Shown here: in pieces, positions 20,101 through 29,292 of the stretch | Layout of the letters: each line of letters opens with the position of its first letter | Position numbering within the stretch: the first letter of the stretch is position 1 | The notes under the pieces: generated by a model | What the model saw: the letters and a program-made list of their open reading frames with translations, nothing else | Told to the model about the DNA's origin: nothing | The model's database searches: none | Assembly (NCBI RefSeq): GCF_000328475.2 | Contig: NC_026483.1 | Location: forward strand, 310,001 to 374,000 | Length of the DNA stretch: 64,000 nt | Direction of reading: 5' to 3' | DNA from: Mycosarcoma maydis | Taxonomy: Eukaryota > Basidiomycota > Ustilaginomycetes > Ustilaginales | Position numbers and translations under genes: made by a program

Positions 20101-20602
20101 CCAAACATACCATAGCTCGCTCTCCACCACCAGCTACCGCGGAGCAGGTACATGCTCGCTATTCAACACCACCACCTACTCGCTTCTGCTAGACACGCTC
20201 ACCCTGCTCGTCTCGCTCTCTCCCACCCACGTCGTCGTCCAAGCGACGCCGCTCCTGCTCGAGCTGCTCTCTTCTCTCACACACGATACCGGCTCGGTCC
20301 AAACCGCTTCGGCGCTCGCTCTCCTCGCTACCACACTCGACCGATCGCTCGAGTCGTCTGACGCGGACCGCTCGTTCCTGCAAGACCAACCCAGCATGCA
20401 CAGCTTGAGACGCTTGTTGGAGCATGCACACGCCGTGTTTGCGTCGCAGAATCGTGCAAGTGCAATGCATCCCGCCACTGCCAACGCCGGACTACATTCA
20501 AGCATCGTCGCAAGGGCAGCAGCCGTATTGCTGCTGATCGATCGATTCGACAGCCGGAGACACGACGAGCTGAGACGCTTGATCGGCTTTGCACCTGCTT
20601 GA
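17195..20602 (+). CDS. TEL2: Telomere length regulation protein TEL2 (TELO2), TTT complex subunit
   Basis: A 1135-residue alpha-helical repeat protein. Tel2 with Tti1 and Tti2 forms the TTT co-chaperone complex, which works with Hsp90 to fold and stabilise PIKK kinases (TOR, ATM/Tel1, ATR/Rad3). The N-terminal half has the block VSIHLEHSDPAMRRSGMLIA (about residue 485), typical of the family. The C-terminal Telomere_reg-2 domain lies at about 750-875, starting IPVYVSQLSPLL and including LVSLHDNFGIRGFE and the YSDVQR region. Between them is an acidic, Ser/Asp-rich linker, which in animal and yeast Tel2 carries CK2 sites that bind the R2TP complex; whether that holds here is inference. The ATG at 17195 (context CACC ATG A) is preferred to an in-frame GTG at 17138. 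The gene converges with the ISWI gene, with 251 bp between the stop codons. Confidence 0.93.
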   Translation: MNSEGYSETDRRQQRREFRAVVEGKKRFASSQDVLGMFVGALSGVFGQDVLPSTLQPFAPCSTSSSSCGANVDVLLIESVQEALLCRIVVDWVDAIDATQLDDLVDLCIFGPPALTQQGLVQQCALRTLSRLLSSANNHPSTSERLVSLCTRALTRLSLKSLIAAAKSHPNPARSDVVWSETLRLVTSIPERLANATKGTSALTSHMWLHHVMVRGLVHCLSLDNADLTRLRDVLVRLDRLGYLARAIDEQECGFWLAFLRSSIEHREATPKWAGLRQGVHRDLRVKLDLRLVETLQWLVAKKENGVVELVTMHERRSKGSEGTMFLGKRSQETVAAIAHILVVLLGQPADSEVESASDSGLGTDEDEDDDDHFDSRVVSTFCRIALSPIDQSPLLAWSWCRYLWRCTPASLLHCLEMTLSVWADSTRVQRSTMQQQAFLSTLIVCLLSCITWCASSEHADDETATKLFAIARSGSVLNGVSIHLEHSDPAMRRSGMLIAEVLSAKTISVGGKSLNFGSGIWNGSGGWREEARVLRALSDAWIVHERAIEVIEGAWKGDDSSQALQVVGVGTKEADEDKVVVQKAKQGKQVAMMWTKSKPTTRRLPERVGAPSRSGTGKGVTVRPLITMIGSDDDDDGLINADQGLRDTTQTSTRVPLLKMFSSSQSTRTDMASGCNSSTDDSDSDAASGDSDSHSIHRIAASLSGLSTNEASSVLNSQSAHSRQARRSERQSDAADLTHDPESHAAQFTSKIPIPVYVSQLSPLLRSSTRAQIRLALHHAAALIRRKSHTHVFGAEVRENAIDLTLSLVSLHDNFGIRGFEAMRRQALVELATADAQVVVTVLVEQCVGAQYSDVQRTAMWAAIAQSAVRLAGGQNDVCGEQIHVSADKVVASVIDRARQVGEQSVPQLRREKQLSVTPSSSATKWVQPLDLQNAVTLRSAAEDSKQEWTRLAGPTYLFPLLNRLVAYQTYHSSLSTTSYRGAGTCSLFNTTTYSLLLDTLTLLVSLSPTHVVVQATPLLLELLSSLTHDTGSVQTASALALLATTLDRSLESSDADRSFLQDQPSMHSLRRLLEHAHAVFASQNRASAMHPATANAGLHSSIVARAAAVLLLIDRFDSRRHDELRRLIGFAPA

Positions 20603-20853
20603 ATCGTGACTGCTGAAAAAGCCAAGATCGCTTCTCGCCTCTCGCATGTGTAAGCGTGCCTTTCATCACACGAGCTTGGAAACACCGCGCACTCCATCGC
20701 AACTCGCTTGTACAGGAAGATGTTTGATTGCAAAAATAGTCTCGAATCGTACATCACGAATGAGAATAGAGCAACCACATGCACAGACAGTTCCAACGCT
20801 AATATACGAGTCACGAGGGAAAAGCACCTCGTCATTCGTGATTGATTGAGGAT

Positions 20854-23800
20854 TTACTTTTTCTTCTTCTTGCTCGGCCCACCTGGCGCAGTGATAGGCG
20901 TACCGGCTCTACTGCTACCGGCGTTGCTCGCCGTGTCAAGACCGCTCTTGCGTTTCTTGGCACCGCCACCAACACTCGGAACCTCCTCCTCTCCCATCTC
21001 CTTGAGCACGAGCAGCACCAATGTATTGCACCTCCGACCGAGCTCCTGCGGCGTGCGGCTCTTGATGAACCAGTCAAACCGGAACCCGCTCCACCCCATC
21101 ACATCCTTCTTGATGCGGTCGTATGTATCGCTACCTTCAGCCAAGCCGTACTCTGCCAACTTGACCAGCAGGAACCGATCCTCCTCCTCGGAGTACGATT
21201 TTCCCTTGTTCTGCCCGTACACCACCTTGAGCTGGAGCAGAGGCAATCGGTACGAAGACACTTTCTTGCGCAGAACCGACTCCTGATGTTGCTGCTTGAC
21301 CAGCTTAGACTCACCCTCTTCGATGCGCGCGATCAGTTTGGCCGAGTCACTCAACTCGTCGATTCGATCCCAGAACACTTTCGAGTACTCGCGAACTTCC
21401 TTCTCGGTCTTGCTGGCGTCGGGCATGTCTGCAGCGATCAGCGCAAACGCTCTTCGTCCATACCGCTCGCAGCCACGCACAAAGATCTGGAACTCTCGCC
21501 GATTCCAGTTACCGAATCCTTCTTGTGCCAAAACCTCTTTTTCTTCCACCTCGTCTTCCGTCAATGCCACGGCTGTGTCGATGAAATCCTGCTCCTGCTT
21601 GCGCTCCTGCTCGGCTTCTTCGGCAGTCTGACCCTCGGACGCTTCCTTGGCGGGCACCCGGTAGCCAATCGATCGTTGGTACGCCGCCGTCTCGCGTTCT
21701 TGCAGCTCAGTCAGACGCGCAGGATAGAACTGGAAGTCGTTAATGTTGATCTGCTTGGGTGCACGTGGCGCTTTTGGCTGCGTAGGTTTCGGCCCCACCC
21801 GCATAGCGTCGCGGTAGTAGTTGTCGATCGAATAGTTGGCTTTGCGCTCTCGCTTGCTAGGCTCGATCCACAACTGCCCGATCGGTTTGCGTTCCGAGAA
21901 ATCGTTTCCTTCCCAATTGTACACTGTGTCTGACTTGAAGTTGTTCAGGTCGTCCAGGTTGAGTCCCTGATACTTGGCTTGGATTGCCTGTGTGCGTTCT
22001 TCTCCGCGAGAGATAATATCGTCAATGTCGTCGTTGATCGACATGTCTTCCTTGTTCGAGATAATCTTTTCGGCTCCGTGCTGGATCATGTCGACCAGAT
22101 CGTCTTTGGATTGCGCCGCTTTCGCCGCTTGCTGTGCACGTCCTTGCTGAATCACAAGTTGGTCCAGACGAAGCTTTTGCGCAGCACGGTCTAGGATGCG
22201 CTCTTCGATGGCGTGCTCCGTGACGAAGCGGAAGACGTAGACTTGTTTGGTCTGTCCGATACGATGCGCTCGGTCCATAGCTTGCAGATCCGCCTGAGGG
22301 TTCCAGTCCGAATCGAAGAGCACCACAATATCGGCCGTGGTCAGGTTGATACCCAGTCCTCCGGCTCGCGTGGTGAGCAAAAACACAAACTTCTCCGAAC
22401 CAGGCTTGTTGTACTCGTCAATGGCAGCGATACGGTCATCGTGCGCGGTACCACCGTCAATACGGCAGTATTTGTACTCGCGGAACAGACAGTAGTCCTC
22501 CAAGATATCGAGCATACGGCTCATCTGACTAAAGATGAGCACGCGAGAACCTTTCTGCTTCATCTTGTGCAACAGTCGATCCAGGATCACCATCTTGCCC
22601 GAGTTGTCGACCAGATGCTCATCTGTCGTGAACGGCGGACCCGGCTCCGCACCATCGAACAGGTACGGGTGGTTACAGCACTTGCGCAGCTGCATGACAA
22701 TGTTGAGCAGCCGCGTTTTGCCTTCCTTCTTGCCCACGCCACCGTTGACGGCATCAATGTCCTTTTCGAGGATGCTCTTGTACCATTTGCGCTGCATCTC
22801 GGTCAGCCCGACAAAAATGTTAATCTCCTTTTTGGGGAGCAGCGATTTTTCGACATCCGCCTTGACACGACGCAGCAAAAAGGGTCGCAGCACCTTGTGC
22901 AACTGCTGCACCACTTGATCCTGGTTCTCGTCACCTTTGCCTTTGAACCACGATTCAAAGTCTTCCGAGTTGCTGAAAACGTCGGGCAGAAGGAAGTTGA
23001 GCAACGACCACAATTCCATTAAATTGTTCTGCAGCGGCGTACCTGTGATCAAAAGGCGCGAACGCGAGTTGAAGGCACGCACGATCTGCGAGAGCATGGA
23101 ATCGACATTCTTGATCCTGTGCGCCTCGTCAATCACAATGTACTCCCACGAGAGCTTCTTGAGCGCGCTCTTTTCGCGCAGACACATTTCATAGGTGGTG
23201 ATGAGGACGTCAAAGTCTTGCGGCAGCAGGTGGTCCTGAATCACCTTTTCACGCTCCTCCTTGGATCCTTTGAGCGTCACAACGTTGAAGCCGGGCACCC
23301 AACGGTGGAACTCGCGATACCAGTTGTCAAGCGTTGACTTGGGTACAACGACGAGGTGGAATCCGGGCGTTTCGCGGAAGTCGCGCAGATAACCGAGGAA
23401 CGAGATGGTCTGGAGCGTCTTGCCCAGACCCATTTCGTCGGCAAGGATGCCGTTGATACCGTTGTGGTAGAGCGAGATCATCCAGTTGAGACCCTGAACT
23501 TGGTAATCTCGCATTTTGCCGCCCTTGACGTAGGCTGGCGATTCGTTGAATACAAACGACTCCTCCTCCTCATCATTGCCTTCCTTGAGAAGCTCTTCGT
23601 CTTCCTCCTTCTCGGTCTTTCTGCGACGGTTGTCTCCGCCCTTTTTGGCTTTCTTGGCGCTGGCAGCCTGCGACTCTTCGAGCATCTTGGCGAACTCTTC
23701 GTCGCGTTCCTTCTTGATGTCGATGAAATGCTGGAAGAGTTCAGTCTGGCCGAGAAGGTACGTGAAGCGCTTCATACTATCGGCAAGCTTGGACTTGCTC

Positions 23801-24180
23801 ATCTCCTGACGCGTGCTGGCGAGCGTCTCGTTCTGAGCAGCTTTGACGGCCTTTTCTTGCTTACGCGCTGCAGCACGTTCGTTCTTTTCGCGCTCCTTTT
23901 CAAGCTGTCGCGGCGTCTTGGATGGTGAAATTATAACGACACTATCATCGTCGTCGAGCTCATCTGCGTCTTCGTCGTCTGAATCGGCAAGGCACTTCTT
24001 GGGCGGTGTTTGTGCTCTCGAGACGGAAGCCGAGGCGGTCGGTGCTCGACTGAGGTCGCCAGAGCCCGGAATATAGTCGGAAAGCTTATCCTGGTCTTCC
24101 CAGTTTTTGGAGTCGCGCATCGCCGGGGGAAGGGCGGACGGCTTAGGGTGGCCGTTGGTGCCATTGGGGGCTTTGGACAT
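20854..24180 (-). CDS. ISW2: ISWI-family chromatin remodelling ATPase (Isw1/Isw2/SNF2L-like)
   Basis: An ATP-dependent nucleosome-sliding motor of 1108 residues. In order: acidic/basic N-terminal region; SNF2 ATPase lobe 1 with MRDYQVQGLNWM, Walker A DEMGLGKT near 247 and Walker B DEAH (IDEAHRIKN) near 350; lobe 2 with VLIFSQMSRMLDILEDY, TRAGGLGINL and the arginine-finger helix DRAHRIGQ; then HAND, SANT (GFGNWNRREFQIFVRGCERYGRR, about 885 onward) and SLIDE (YSEEEDRFLLVKLAEYG, about 992 onward), which bind linker DNA. This domain order defines ISWI and excludes CHD or SWI/SNF. The ATG at 24180 (MSKAPNGTNG) is the first true ATG; the frame runs seven codons further to a TTG. It ends in a lysine tail (KKKKK). 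Fungi often have one or two ISWI proteins, so the Isw1 versus Isw2 symbol is tentative. Confidence 0.95.
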   Translation of the reverse strand: MSKAPNGTNGHPKPSALPPAMRDSKNWEDQDKLSDYIPGSGDLSRAPTASASVSRAQTPPKKCLADSDDEDADELDDDDSVVIISPSKTPRQLEKEREKNERAAARKQEKAVKAAQNETLASTRQEMSKSKLADSMKRFTYLLGQTELFQHFIDIKKERDEEFAKMLEESQAASAKKAKKGGDNRRRKTEKEEDEELLKEGNDEEEESFVFNESPAYVKGGKMRDYQVQGLNWMISLYHNGINGILADEMGLGKTLQTISFLGYLRDFRETPGFHLVVVPKSTLDNWYREFHRWVPGFNVVTLKGSKEEREKVIQDHLLPQDFDVLITTYEMCLREKSALKKLSWEYIVIDEAHRIKNVDSMLSQIVRAFNSRSRLLITGTPLQNNLMELWSLLNFLLPDVFSNSEDFESWFKGKGDENQDQVVQQLHKVLRPFLLRRVKADVEKSLLPKKEINIFVGLTEMQRKWYKSILEKDIDAVNGGVGKKEGKTRLLNIVMQLRKCCNHPYLFDGAEPGPPFTTDEHLVDNSGKMVILDRLLHKMKQKGSRVLIFSQMSRMLDILEDYCLFREYKYCRIDGGTAHDDRIAAIDEYNKPGSEKFVFLLTTRAGGLGINLTTADIVVLFDSDWNPQADLQAMDRAHRIGQTKQVYVFRFVTEHAIEERILDRAAQKLRLDQLVIQQGRAQQAAKAAQSKDDLVDMIQHGAEKIISNKEDMSINDDIDDIISRGEERTQAIQAKYQGLNLDDLNNFKSDTVYNWEGNDFSERKPIGQLWIEPSKRERKANYSIDNYYRDAMRVGPKPTQPKAPRAPKQININDFQFYPARLTELQERETAAYQRSIGYRVPAKEASEGQTAEEAEQERKQEQDFIDTAVALTEDEVEEKEVLAQEGFGNWNRREFQIFVRGCERYGRRAFALIAADMPDASKTEKEVREYSKVFWDRIDELSDSAKLIARIEEGESKLVKQQHQESVLRKKVSSYRLPLLQLKVVYGQNKGKSYSEEEDRFLLVKLAEYGLAEGSDTYDRIKKDVMGWSGFRFDWFIKSRTPQELGRRCNTLVLLVLKEMGEEEVPSVGGGAKKRKSGLDTASNAGSSRAGTPITAPGGPSKKKKK

Positions 24181-25101
24181 GGCGAAAGAAACGTTCTCCA
24201 AATGATGCTATAGAGATGCTCGGGATATGAGCAAATGCACTTGCCGGAAAGGAGTTTTGACGCGTCCGTAGTGAGGCACCTAGGTAAGGGTCAGGGGTGA
24301 TTCAAGGTGGAAAGGGATCGTGCGAGGCGCGAGGCACGACAAGGATGGCGAAAGTCTTCGTGTAGCGTGAGATGCGGGAAATGGACAGATGAAAGTTGGA
24401 CGACTCAGCCCAAGTTGGGAGGTGATGATGCTAAGGGCGAAATGCGCGGGTGATTCAATCAACGTGGATCCTGGCGCAGTCGTGGAACTCTTTTGACCAC
24501 GAGAGGTGCAGGGAAAAGTGCAAAGAAAGGTTGGTGAGTAGAGAGAAGGCTTCAATGTAGTGATGATGGAGGAGAAGTAGAACAAAGGACGCCAAGTATT
24601 GCTTTTCAAAGTGAATTCGGCTCAGTTCGGCTGGCGCGCTATGGCAAGAGAAGCGCGCTTGAGGAGGAGGACGCAGACAGGAAACACAGTCCTTGAGGAG
24701 CCTGATTGACTGCAGAGGAGCACAATCACGAATCAATCAATCCGAATCAAGAATCGTGAATCGTGAATCATGATTCCAAATGTCACATAAGGCACACAAA
24801 TTCTTCCCGGCCGGCTGTTCTAGGCTAGGCTGAAGCGAAGCGAAAGCGCGAAAGCGCGAACGCGTCTAGTTCGACGCATCGGACAGCCCGTGCAGTCCGT
24901 GAGTGAAACTTCTTCTCATCCACAATCACGAATATCTACGCGTTAAGCGGTCGCATTTAATTTCCTCTATGCCGTACGAGTCTGTCTGTCCTATCAGCTG
25001 GAGCTGGCATTCGTGATTACAAACAGGCACAGCAACAACAGACATAAGAGACACCGGAACAAGTCTATGTATTTTGACCGAGGCAGACAATCGAGGCTAC
25101 T
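24181..25101. other. Intergenic: ISWI promoter and 3' side of MTD1
   Basis: About 920 bp between two minus-strand genes. It contains a run of heptamer-type repeats at 24724-24776 and further single copies near 24921 and 25011. A GCGAAAGC-type short repeat near 24836-24862 ends in an ACGCGT hexamer, which in yeasts is the MBF (MluI cell-cycle box) site; here this is only a sequence match. No gene is seen. Confidence 0.6.
24724..24776. repeat. Degenerate AATCACG/AATCGTG heptamer array
   Basis: A mixed run that begins AATCACGAATCAATCAAT and continues with GAATCGTGAATCGTGAATCA, so both orientations of the heptamer occur within 53 bp. It lies about 550 bp upstream of the ISWI start codon. Confidence 0.85.
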
Positions 25102-26925
25102 CTAGCTAGAAGAGCCCTCCGAGAGCTCGCGGTACTCGACTAGACGGAGCAGATTCCTCTGGAGCATCGCAATCGTTGTCTTGCCGATCGCAGGCAGATA
25201 CATGGATGCACGCGTCCTAACATCGGATTTGAAGTTCTTCTCACTGGAAAAGTTGACGCATACAGCACCCGGCTTGATCCATTCAGTCTCGATCTTGTAG
25301 TTGGCCGATGGTACACCAGCAATCACAACGTCCGAGGCACGGATGCACTCTTCGGCGGTCATGCTGCAGTTGCGTACCACGTGGTGTGGGCGGAGCTGCG
25401 AGGCAGTGTTCTGAGCACGCGCTTCCTTGACAATCTCGGATCGCGCGCGGCCCTGAGGTTCACTCGATGGCTCGACAGCACGCTTGTTGAACTCTTGGAT
25501 CGAGTCAATGTCGACCGAGTACACTTTGGCACCGTCGTTGGAAAGCAGCGCTGCGAGGGGACGGCCAACCACCTCGGATCGGTTGATCACGGTGATGGTC
25601 TTGCCGTACAGTCGGTCACCGTAGGGCAGATCGCGGTCGTATACGCCAATGGCCTCCAGACACTTGACCATGGCAAGCGGTGTACAAGGAAGGATCGACT
25701 TGGCCATGCCGGGAGGCACCTGCTCGCCATCAAGCGCTTCGCGGCTGGCGCGCTCCTCGGGTAGCTCGCGTGTGGTCCCGGGCGCGTTGCCGAGTTTGGC
25801 GGGCGAGATCCATCGCACGTTGTGGTACATGTTCCAGCAGTAGCTGAAGTGAAGACCCTCAACATCCTTGCGTGGGTCAACGATCTGCTGAAGGTAAGTG
25901 TCCTGACGTCCAAAGAAGATGGGGTAGTACACCATGATACCGTGCACCTTTTCGTCGGCGTTGGCAGCAATGATGAGGTCCTCGACATCGGCTTCGAGGT
26001 CGAAGTCGGGCGCAGAGCCCTTGTGATCTTCCTCCTTGACTTCGACCGAGTCGTCCCACGTCTTCCAAATTTCAAACTCGATGCCGACTGCCTCGCACGC
26101 TTTGCGTGTCCACTCGGCATAGGCTACACTGGGTGGGCTGGGGGTAGCGAGAATACCGACAAGCTTGGGTCTCGACTTGCCCTGCTGGATGCGTGCCTGG
26201 ATGGCCTCCTTGATGGCATCTTGGTACGGAGCTGCAATGCCGGACGCTTGAATGAGTTTTCCTGGGTTCTCAGCGCTGGGCAATGAGCCAGCTTGCGAAG
26301 AGTGCTGGACGACGGGCTCTGACATGCTGCTTGCTACGCCTCGAAGTACGTCGTTGGGCTGTACAGGACCGGTGAAATTGCCTTGGCGGTCGAATTCGTA
26401 GGCGAGATCGGAAGCCGAAAGCTGATAGCTGGGCTCAAAGTTGCAGACGGTGGCACGATGGAACGCGTCAAGCAAAGAGTTGAACTGGGCCTTGCGTTCG
26501 GAACGGATGTAGGCGGGTTCACGGAAAGCAGCTTTGCCTCGGAGACGAGGAGTCAAAGAGAGGAGGGCTGAAGAAGAAGAGGAAGAAGTTGAGCTCAAGA
26601 CCAGATGAGATGTACAGCTTTCGGGCGTTGATGCCGGAGAAAATGACGGTGGATGAGCTAGTTTGCCAAGGAGCGAGTTGAGATGAGGAAGGTCGAGTTC
26701 ACTAGGATCGCACTCGATGTTGGCCTGATCGGACGAGTGGAAGGAGGAGGAAGGTAGGAGCGAAGGTGTTGCTTGGCGCGACGAAGCGGACGAAGTGGAG
26801 GAGGAGGAGACGAGACTAGGCGTGCTTCCACTGACTGATTTGATCCAAGGCACGGAGCGTGATGATGCAGACGAAAAGGTCTTGTCAGTTGCCACGTTTC
26901 GAGAACAGGAACAAATGGGCAGCAT
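25102..26925 (-). CDS. MTD1: Methylenetetrahydrofolate dehydrogenase, NAD+-dependent (MTD1), with long N-terminal extension
   Basis: Oxidises 5,10-methylene-THF to 5,10-methenyl-THF using NAD+ in cytosolic one-carbon metabolism. The catalytic part (about residues 235-607) has the yeast Mtd1 signatures HGIMVYYPIFFGRQDTYLQQ, KDVEGLHFSYCWNMYHNVRW, PCTPLAMVK and the Rossmann segment TVINRSEVVGRPLAALLSND. Yeast Mtd1 is about 320 residues, whereas this frame gives 607 from the ATG at 26925. The extra 200 residues are Ser-rich and then contain a compact segment (FREPAYIRSERKAQFNSLLD) that I do not recognise. A second in-frame ATG at 26325 (MSEPVVQH) would give a 407-residue protein closer to the usual size. 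The upstream ATG lies just after a splice acceptor, so it would be the first ATG in the spliced message. The extension starts with a basic, hydroxylated, acid-poor stretch like a mitochondrial presequence (inference). Divergent from the SF3b p14 gene. Confidence 0.9.
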   Translation of the reverse strand: MLPICSCSRNVATDKTFSSASSRSVPWIKSVSGSTPSLVSSSSTSSASSRQATPSLLPSSSFHSSDQANIECDPSELDLPHLNSLLGKLAHPPSFSPASTPESCTSHLVLSSTSSSSSSALLSLTPRLRGKAAFREPAYIRSERKAQFNSLLDAFHRATVCNFEPSYQLSASDLAYEFDRQGNFTGPVQPNDVLRGVASSMSEPVVQHSSQAGSLPSAENPGKLIQASGIAAPYQDAIKEAIQARIQQGKSRPKLVGILATPSPPSVAYAEWTRKACEAVGIEFEIWKTWDDSVEVKEEDHKGSAPDFDLEADVEDLIIAANADEKVHGIMVYYPIFFGRQDTYLQQIVDPRKDVEGLHFSYCWNMYHNVRWISPAKLGNAPGTTRELPEERASREALDGEQVPPGMAKSILPCTPLAMVKCLEAIGVYDRDLPYGDRLYGKTITVINRSEVVGRPLAALLSNDGAKVYSVDIDSIQEFNKRAVEPSSEPQGRARSEIVKEARAQNTASQLRPHHVVRNCSMTAEECIRASDVVIAGVPSANYKIETEWIKPGAVCVNFSSEKNFKSDVRTRASMYLPAIGKTTIAMLQRNLLRLVEYRELSEGSSS

Positions 26926-26943
26926 TCTGGAAGGGAGAGGAAG

Positions 26944-27587
26944 CTGTGACAGGAGGGAGTATGTTAGTAGCCGTGGCCGGAAAGTTCGCGATGTGGTTGA
27001 CAAGCAAAAGTTGAGCTGAACGTGCAAAGGCCAACCGAACTGTTGGAAAGACTGAATGACGCTGGCAACGCTACGCTGACGAGGAGAAGAGTAAAGGGAA
27101 AAGCTGCCTAGCTGGCCCAGGAAGCGAAGGGTCGATGAAGCCCGTGACGTGGAATTTATCGTGGACTCAAAGCGTCGATGAGTGGTGCAAAGAGTTGCTT
27201 ACTGAAGTGCGTCGCGCGTTGATGAAGACACGATGGCAGTGGGTTGATGGAGGAATGCGTGACTTTACGAAGGTGACAAGGGTGTGGTAATGAAGATGTT
27301 TGCCTTGATGAAGAAAGAGCAGCGAGTATGCGAAGGCTTAGCTGGTCGTCGATGCTTCTCCTGCCGCCAGTGCCGGTGTCGATGGCGATGCCGATTGCTG
27401 TTAGGAAACCGCAGACGATACACCGCTTATATTCCGACAGGTGCGATCTTGTTGGAAATGGCTGACTACTCTCTCTGCGGGGTGCAGCGGTTGAAGGAGC
27501 GGGCTTAATGCTATCTGGCCTTGATGCTGGCTGATGAGGGAGGGCGAGGGGAAACGGAGTGATACTCCACGGTTGCTTTCGACTTAC
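26944..27587 (-). other. Probable 5'-leader intron of MTD1
   Basis: On the minus strand a near-perfect donor (ACAG|GTAAGT) starts at 27587. A textbook branch site TACTAAC lies at 26969-26963, about 20 nt before an acceptor CTGTCACAG ending at 26944; another acceptor, CCCTTCCAG, ends at 26927, two bases before the ATG. The donor is less certain than the acceptor because a second candidate (GTAAGC) sits at 27202. Confidence 0.6.
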
Positions 27588-28269
27588 CTGTACTGATGAC
27601 AGACGATCCCGCGTAAGCTTTTGCTGCTACTGATGCTGCTCTGGACGAGAAGGCGACGCCTGCTCGAATGGACAGATGGGGCGGTATGATGGGCAACGCG
27701 AAAGCACAGTGAAAGACTTGAGGAGGTAAAAGTAGACAGCAAGGAACACTTTGAAGATCTGCTTGCGCCCAAACCAGGCAAGGGAGGCTTCAGGCGTGGG
27801 AAAACGCAAAATTAGCGCTACTTGAGAAGAACTGGGAGAAAGAAAAATAATAATCATGAATACGTTCAGGGGGGTGTGAAGTAAGAGTTGGCTTTTCTGC
27901 GGAAGAAAAAAAAAGGTTTTTTTAAAGTTAGGTTTCCTTAATCTTGATAAGAGAGGCTTCTCAATCACTCACGACTATCTTCTTTCGCTTAGTGCCACTT
28001 GAAGCATAACCACTATACCAAAAGGGTGTCTAGACAACCAGTCGGACTTGGATTGCATTCTTCAACTGCGCCCAACTGTCAAAAAGAGCAGGTCAACAAG
28101 CCTTCACGCTTCGTGCTTGTCAACCACAATCGTGAAACACGAATCTGGCCGAGCAGCGAGCCATGAGCGTATAGCACAAGCATGGAGCGGGTGTTGGATT
28201 GTTAAAACTCAGCTATCATTATTAACTATTTAATACCGCGCACGGCGGGTTGCGACAACAGCGGCGCTC

Positions 28270-28307
28270 ATTCACGATTCACGATTCACAATTAACGATT
28301 CACGATT
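28270..28307. repeat. ATTCACG heptamer array (28270-28307)
   Basis: Two perfect ATTCACG units, then ATTCACA, ATTAACG and a final ATTCACG followed by ATT. The array lies in the MTD1/SF3b p14 divergent region. Confidence 0.9.
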
Positions 28308-28926
28308 GCGAGGAACCCGCAAGCAAGCCACATGAACAGTGCCGCCGTTCCCGTGACGCCCGCCGCGTGAAGCCTTTAAGCGATCAAGGTGCTCATCCCC
28401 TCGACGACCATGAGGCGTCTTACTCGCTCTCAGAGTGATCTGCAAGGGGCGCAACCCTTGTTTAGCCCTCCCGTTTATTTGTGGTGCCGAAATTCAAGCA
28501 TCACGATGCTGGCTGCCGTGATATCTCACAGGCAAATGGCATGCCGGTTATCCTTTCGTCGAGACCTTCGCGCACTTGCTCGCTGAATCCTTGCGTTTGA
28601 TGGGACGGCTCCTAAGCTAGCTCTGGCCGTATCAGACTCTCGAGTTCCGCGGACGGCGCCTCCTGCACCAATATCCGCCAAATCGAATTGATGATCAAGG
28701 CAACCCACATGCGCATCGGCGATCTTTGAGGATTTTTTGTTTTTTTTTGTTCGCGGAAGTCGGACGGCAGGTTGGATGTGCCAAGTCGTGACTGTGCACA
28801 CCTGGCCTGGCTGCGCACCGCTGTTCCTCGCCGACGCTCCACCTCATCTTGCTCTCTTCTGGACGCCGACTGCACCTCTTTCCATTCAAAAGAGGCTGAT
28901 TTGAGCGGGATAGATGACGACGCGGC

Positions 28927-29292
28927 ATGGCTAGCCAATCTTCCATCGGCGCTGCACGCCAGCACAGTCGCATTCTGTTTGTCAAGAATCTCAACTACAA
29001 CACTACAGGTGCCGACCTGTACCAAGTCTTTGGCCGCTACGGTGCCATCCGTCAGATTCGACTTGGAGATGCGACAGGCACAAAAGGTACAGCGTACGTC
29101 GTGTACGAGGAGATGGCGGATGTAAAGCGAGCTCTCGACCATCTGAATGGTTTCCACCTCAACGAGAGGTATATCGTTGTGTTGTATCATATGCCTGCCA
29201 GGTTGGCAGCGAAGGCAGACCTCGCAAGAAGAGAGGCTGAACTGGCAGACCTCAAGGCTCTTCACAATATCACTGACGAGGTATTACATTGA
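28927..29292 (+). CDS. SF3B6: SF3b complex subunit p14 (SF3B6/SF3B14), branch-site RRM protein
   Basis: A 121-residue single-RRM protein, the expected size (human p14 is 125). It binds the SF3b155 subunit of U2 snRNP next to the branch-point adenosine. RNP2 is ILFVKNL (about 16-22) and RNP1 is GTAYVVYE (about 55-62); the conserved block YGAIRQIRLG and LNGFHLNERYIVVLYH match the p14 family more closely than other RRM proteins. The family has unusual RNP residues, with the RNA face partly occluded by SF3b155. The ATG at 28927 (GGC ATG G) is followed directly by a family-like N terminus and no intron is needed. Saccharomyces lacks this subunit; basidiomycetes keep it. Confidence 0.93.
   Translation: MASQSSIGAARQHSRILFVKNLNYNTTGADLYQVFGRYGAIRQIRLGDATGTKGTAYVVYEEMADVKRALDHLNGFHLNERYIVVLYHMPARLAAKADLARREAELADLKALHNITDEVLH

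Larger units (their letters stand above)
26926..28926. other. Divergent intergenic region between MTD1 and SF3b p14
   Basis: Two kilobases between head-to-head genes. On the minus strand it carries probable 5'-leader splicing of MTD1: donor CAG|GTAAGT at 27587 or a weaker GTAAGC at 27202, a TACTAAC branch site at 26963-26969, and acceptors ending at 26944 (CACAG) and 26927 (TTCCAG). A short minus-strand frame at 27588-27696 would be a leader exon frame but cannot be joined in frame to MTD1. Heptamer repeats occur at 28270-28307. T-rich tracts near 28733-28750 lie close to the p14 start. Confidence 0.55.

Noticed and set aside
20842..21933. Plus-strand frame of 363 codons opposite the ISWI C terminus
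   Set aside because: It is the shadow of the SANT/SLIDE coding sequence and has no recognisable domain.
27588..27696. Minus-strand leader frame starting MPIIPPHLSIRAG as a first coding exon of MTD1
   Set aside because: It looks presequence-like and ends in an ideal donor, but joining it to the good acceptors at 26944 or 26927 leaves the MTD1 frame and reaches a stop. Only a weak acceptor near 26860 would fit.
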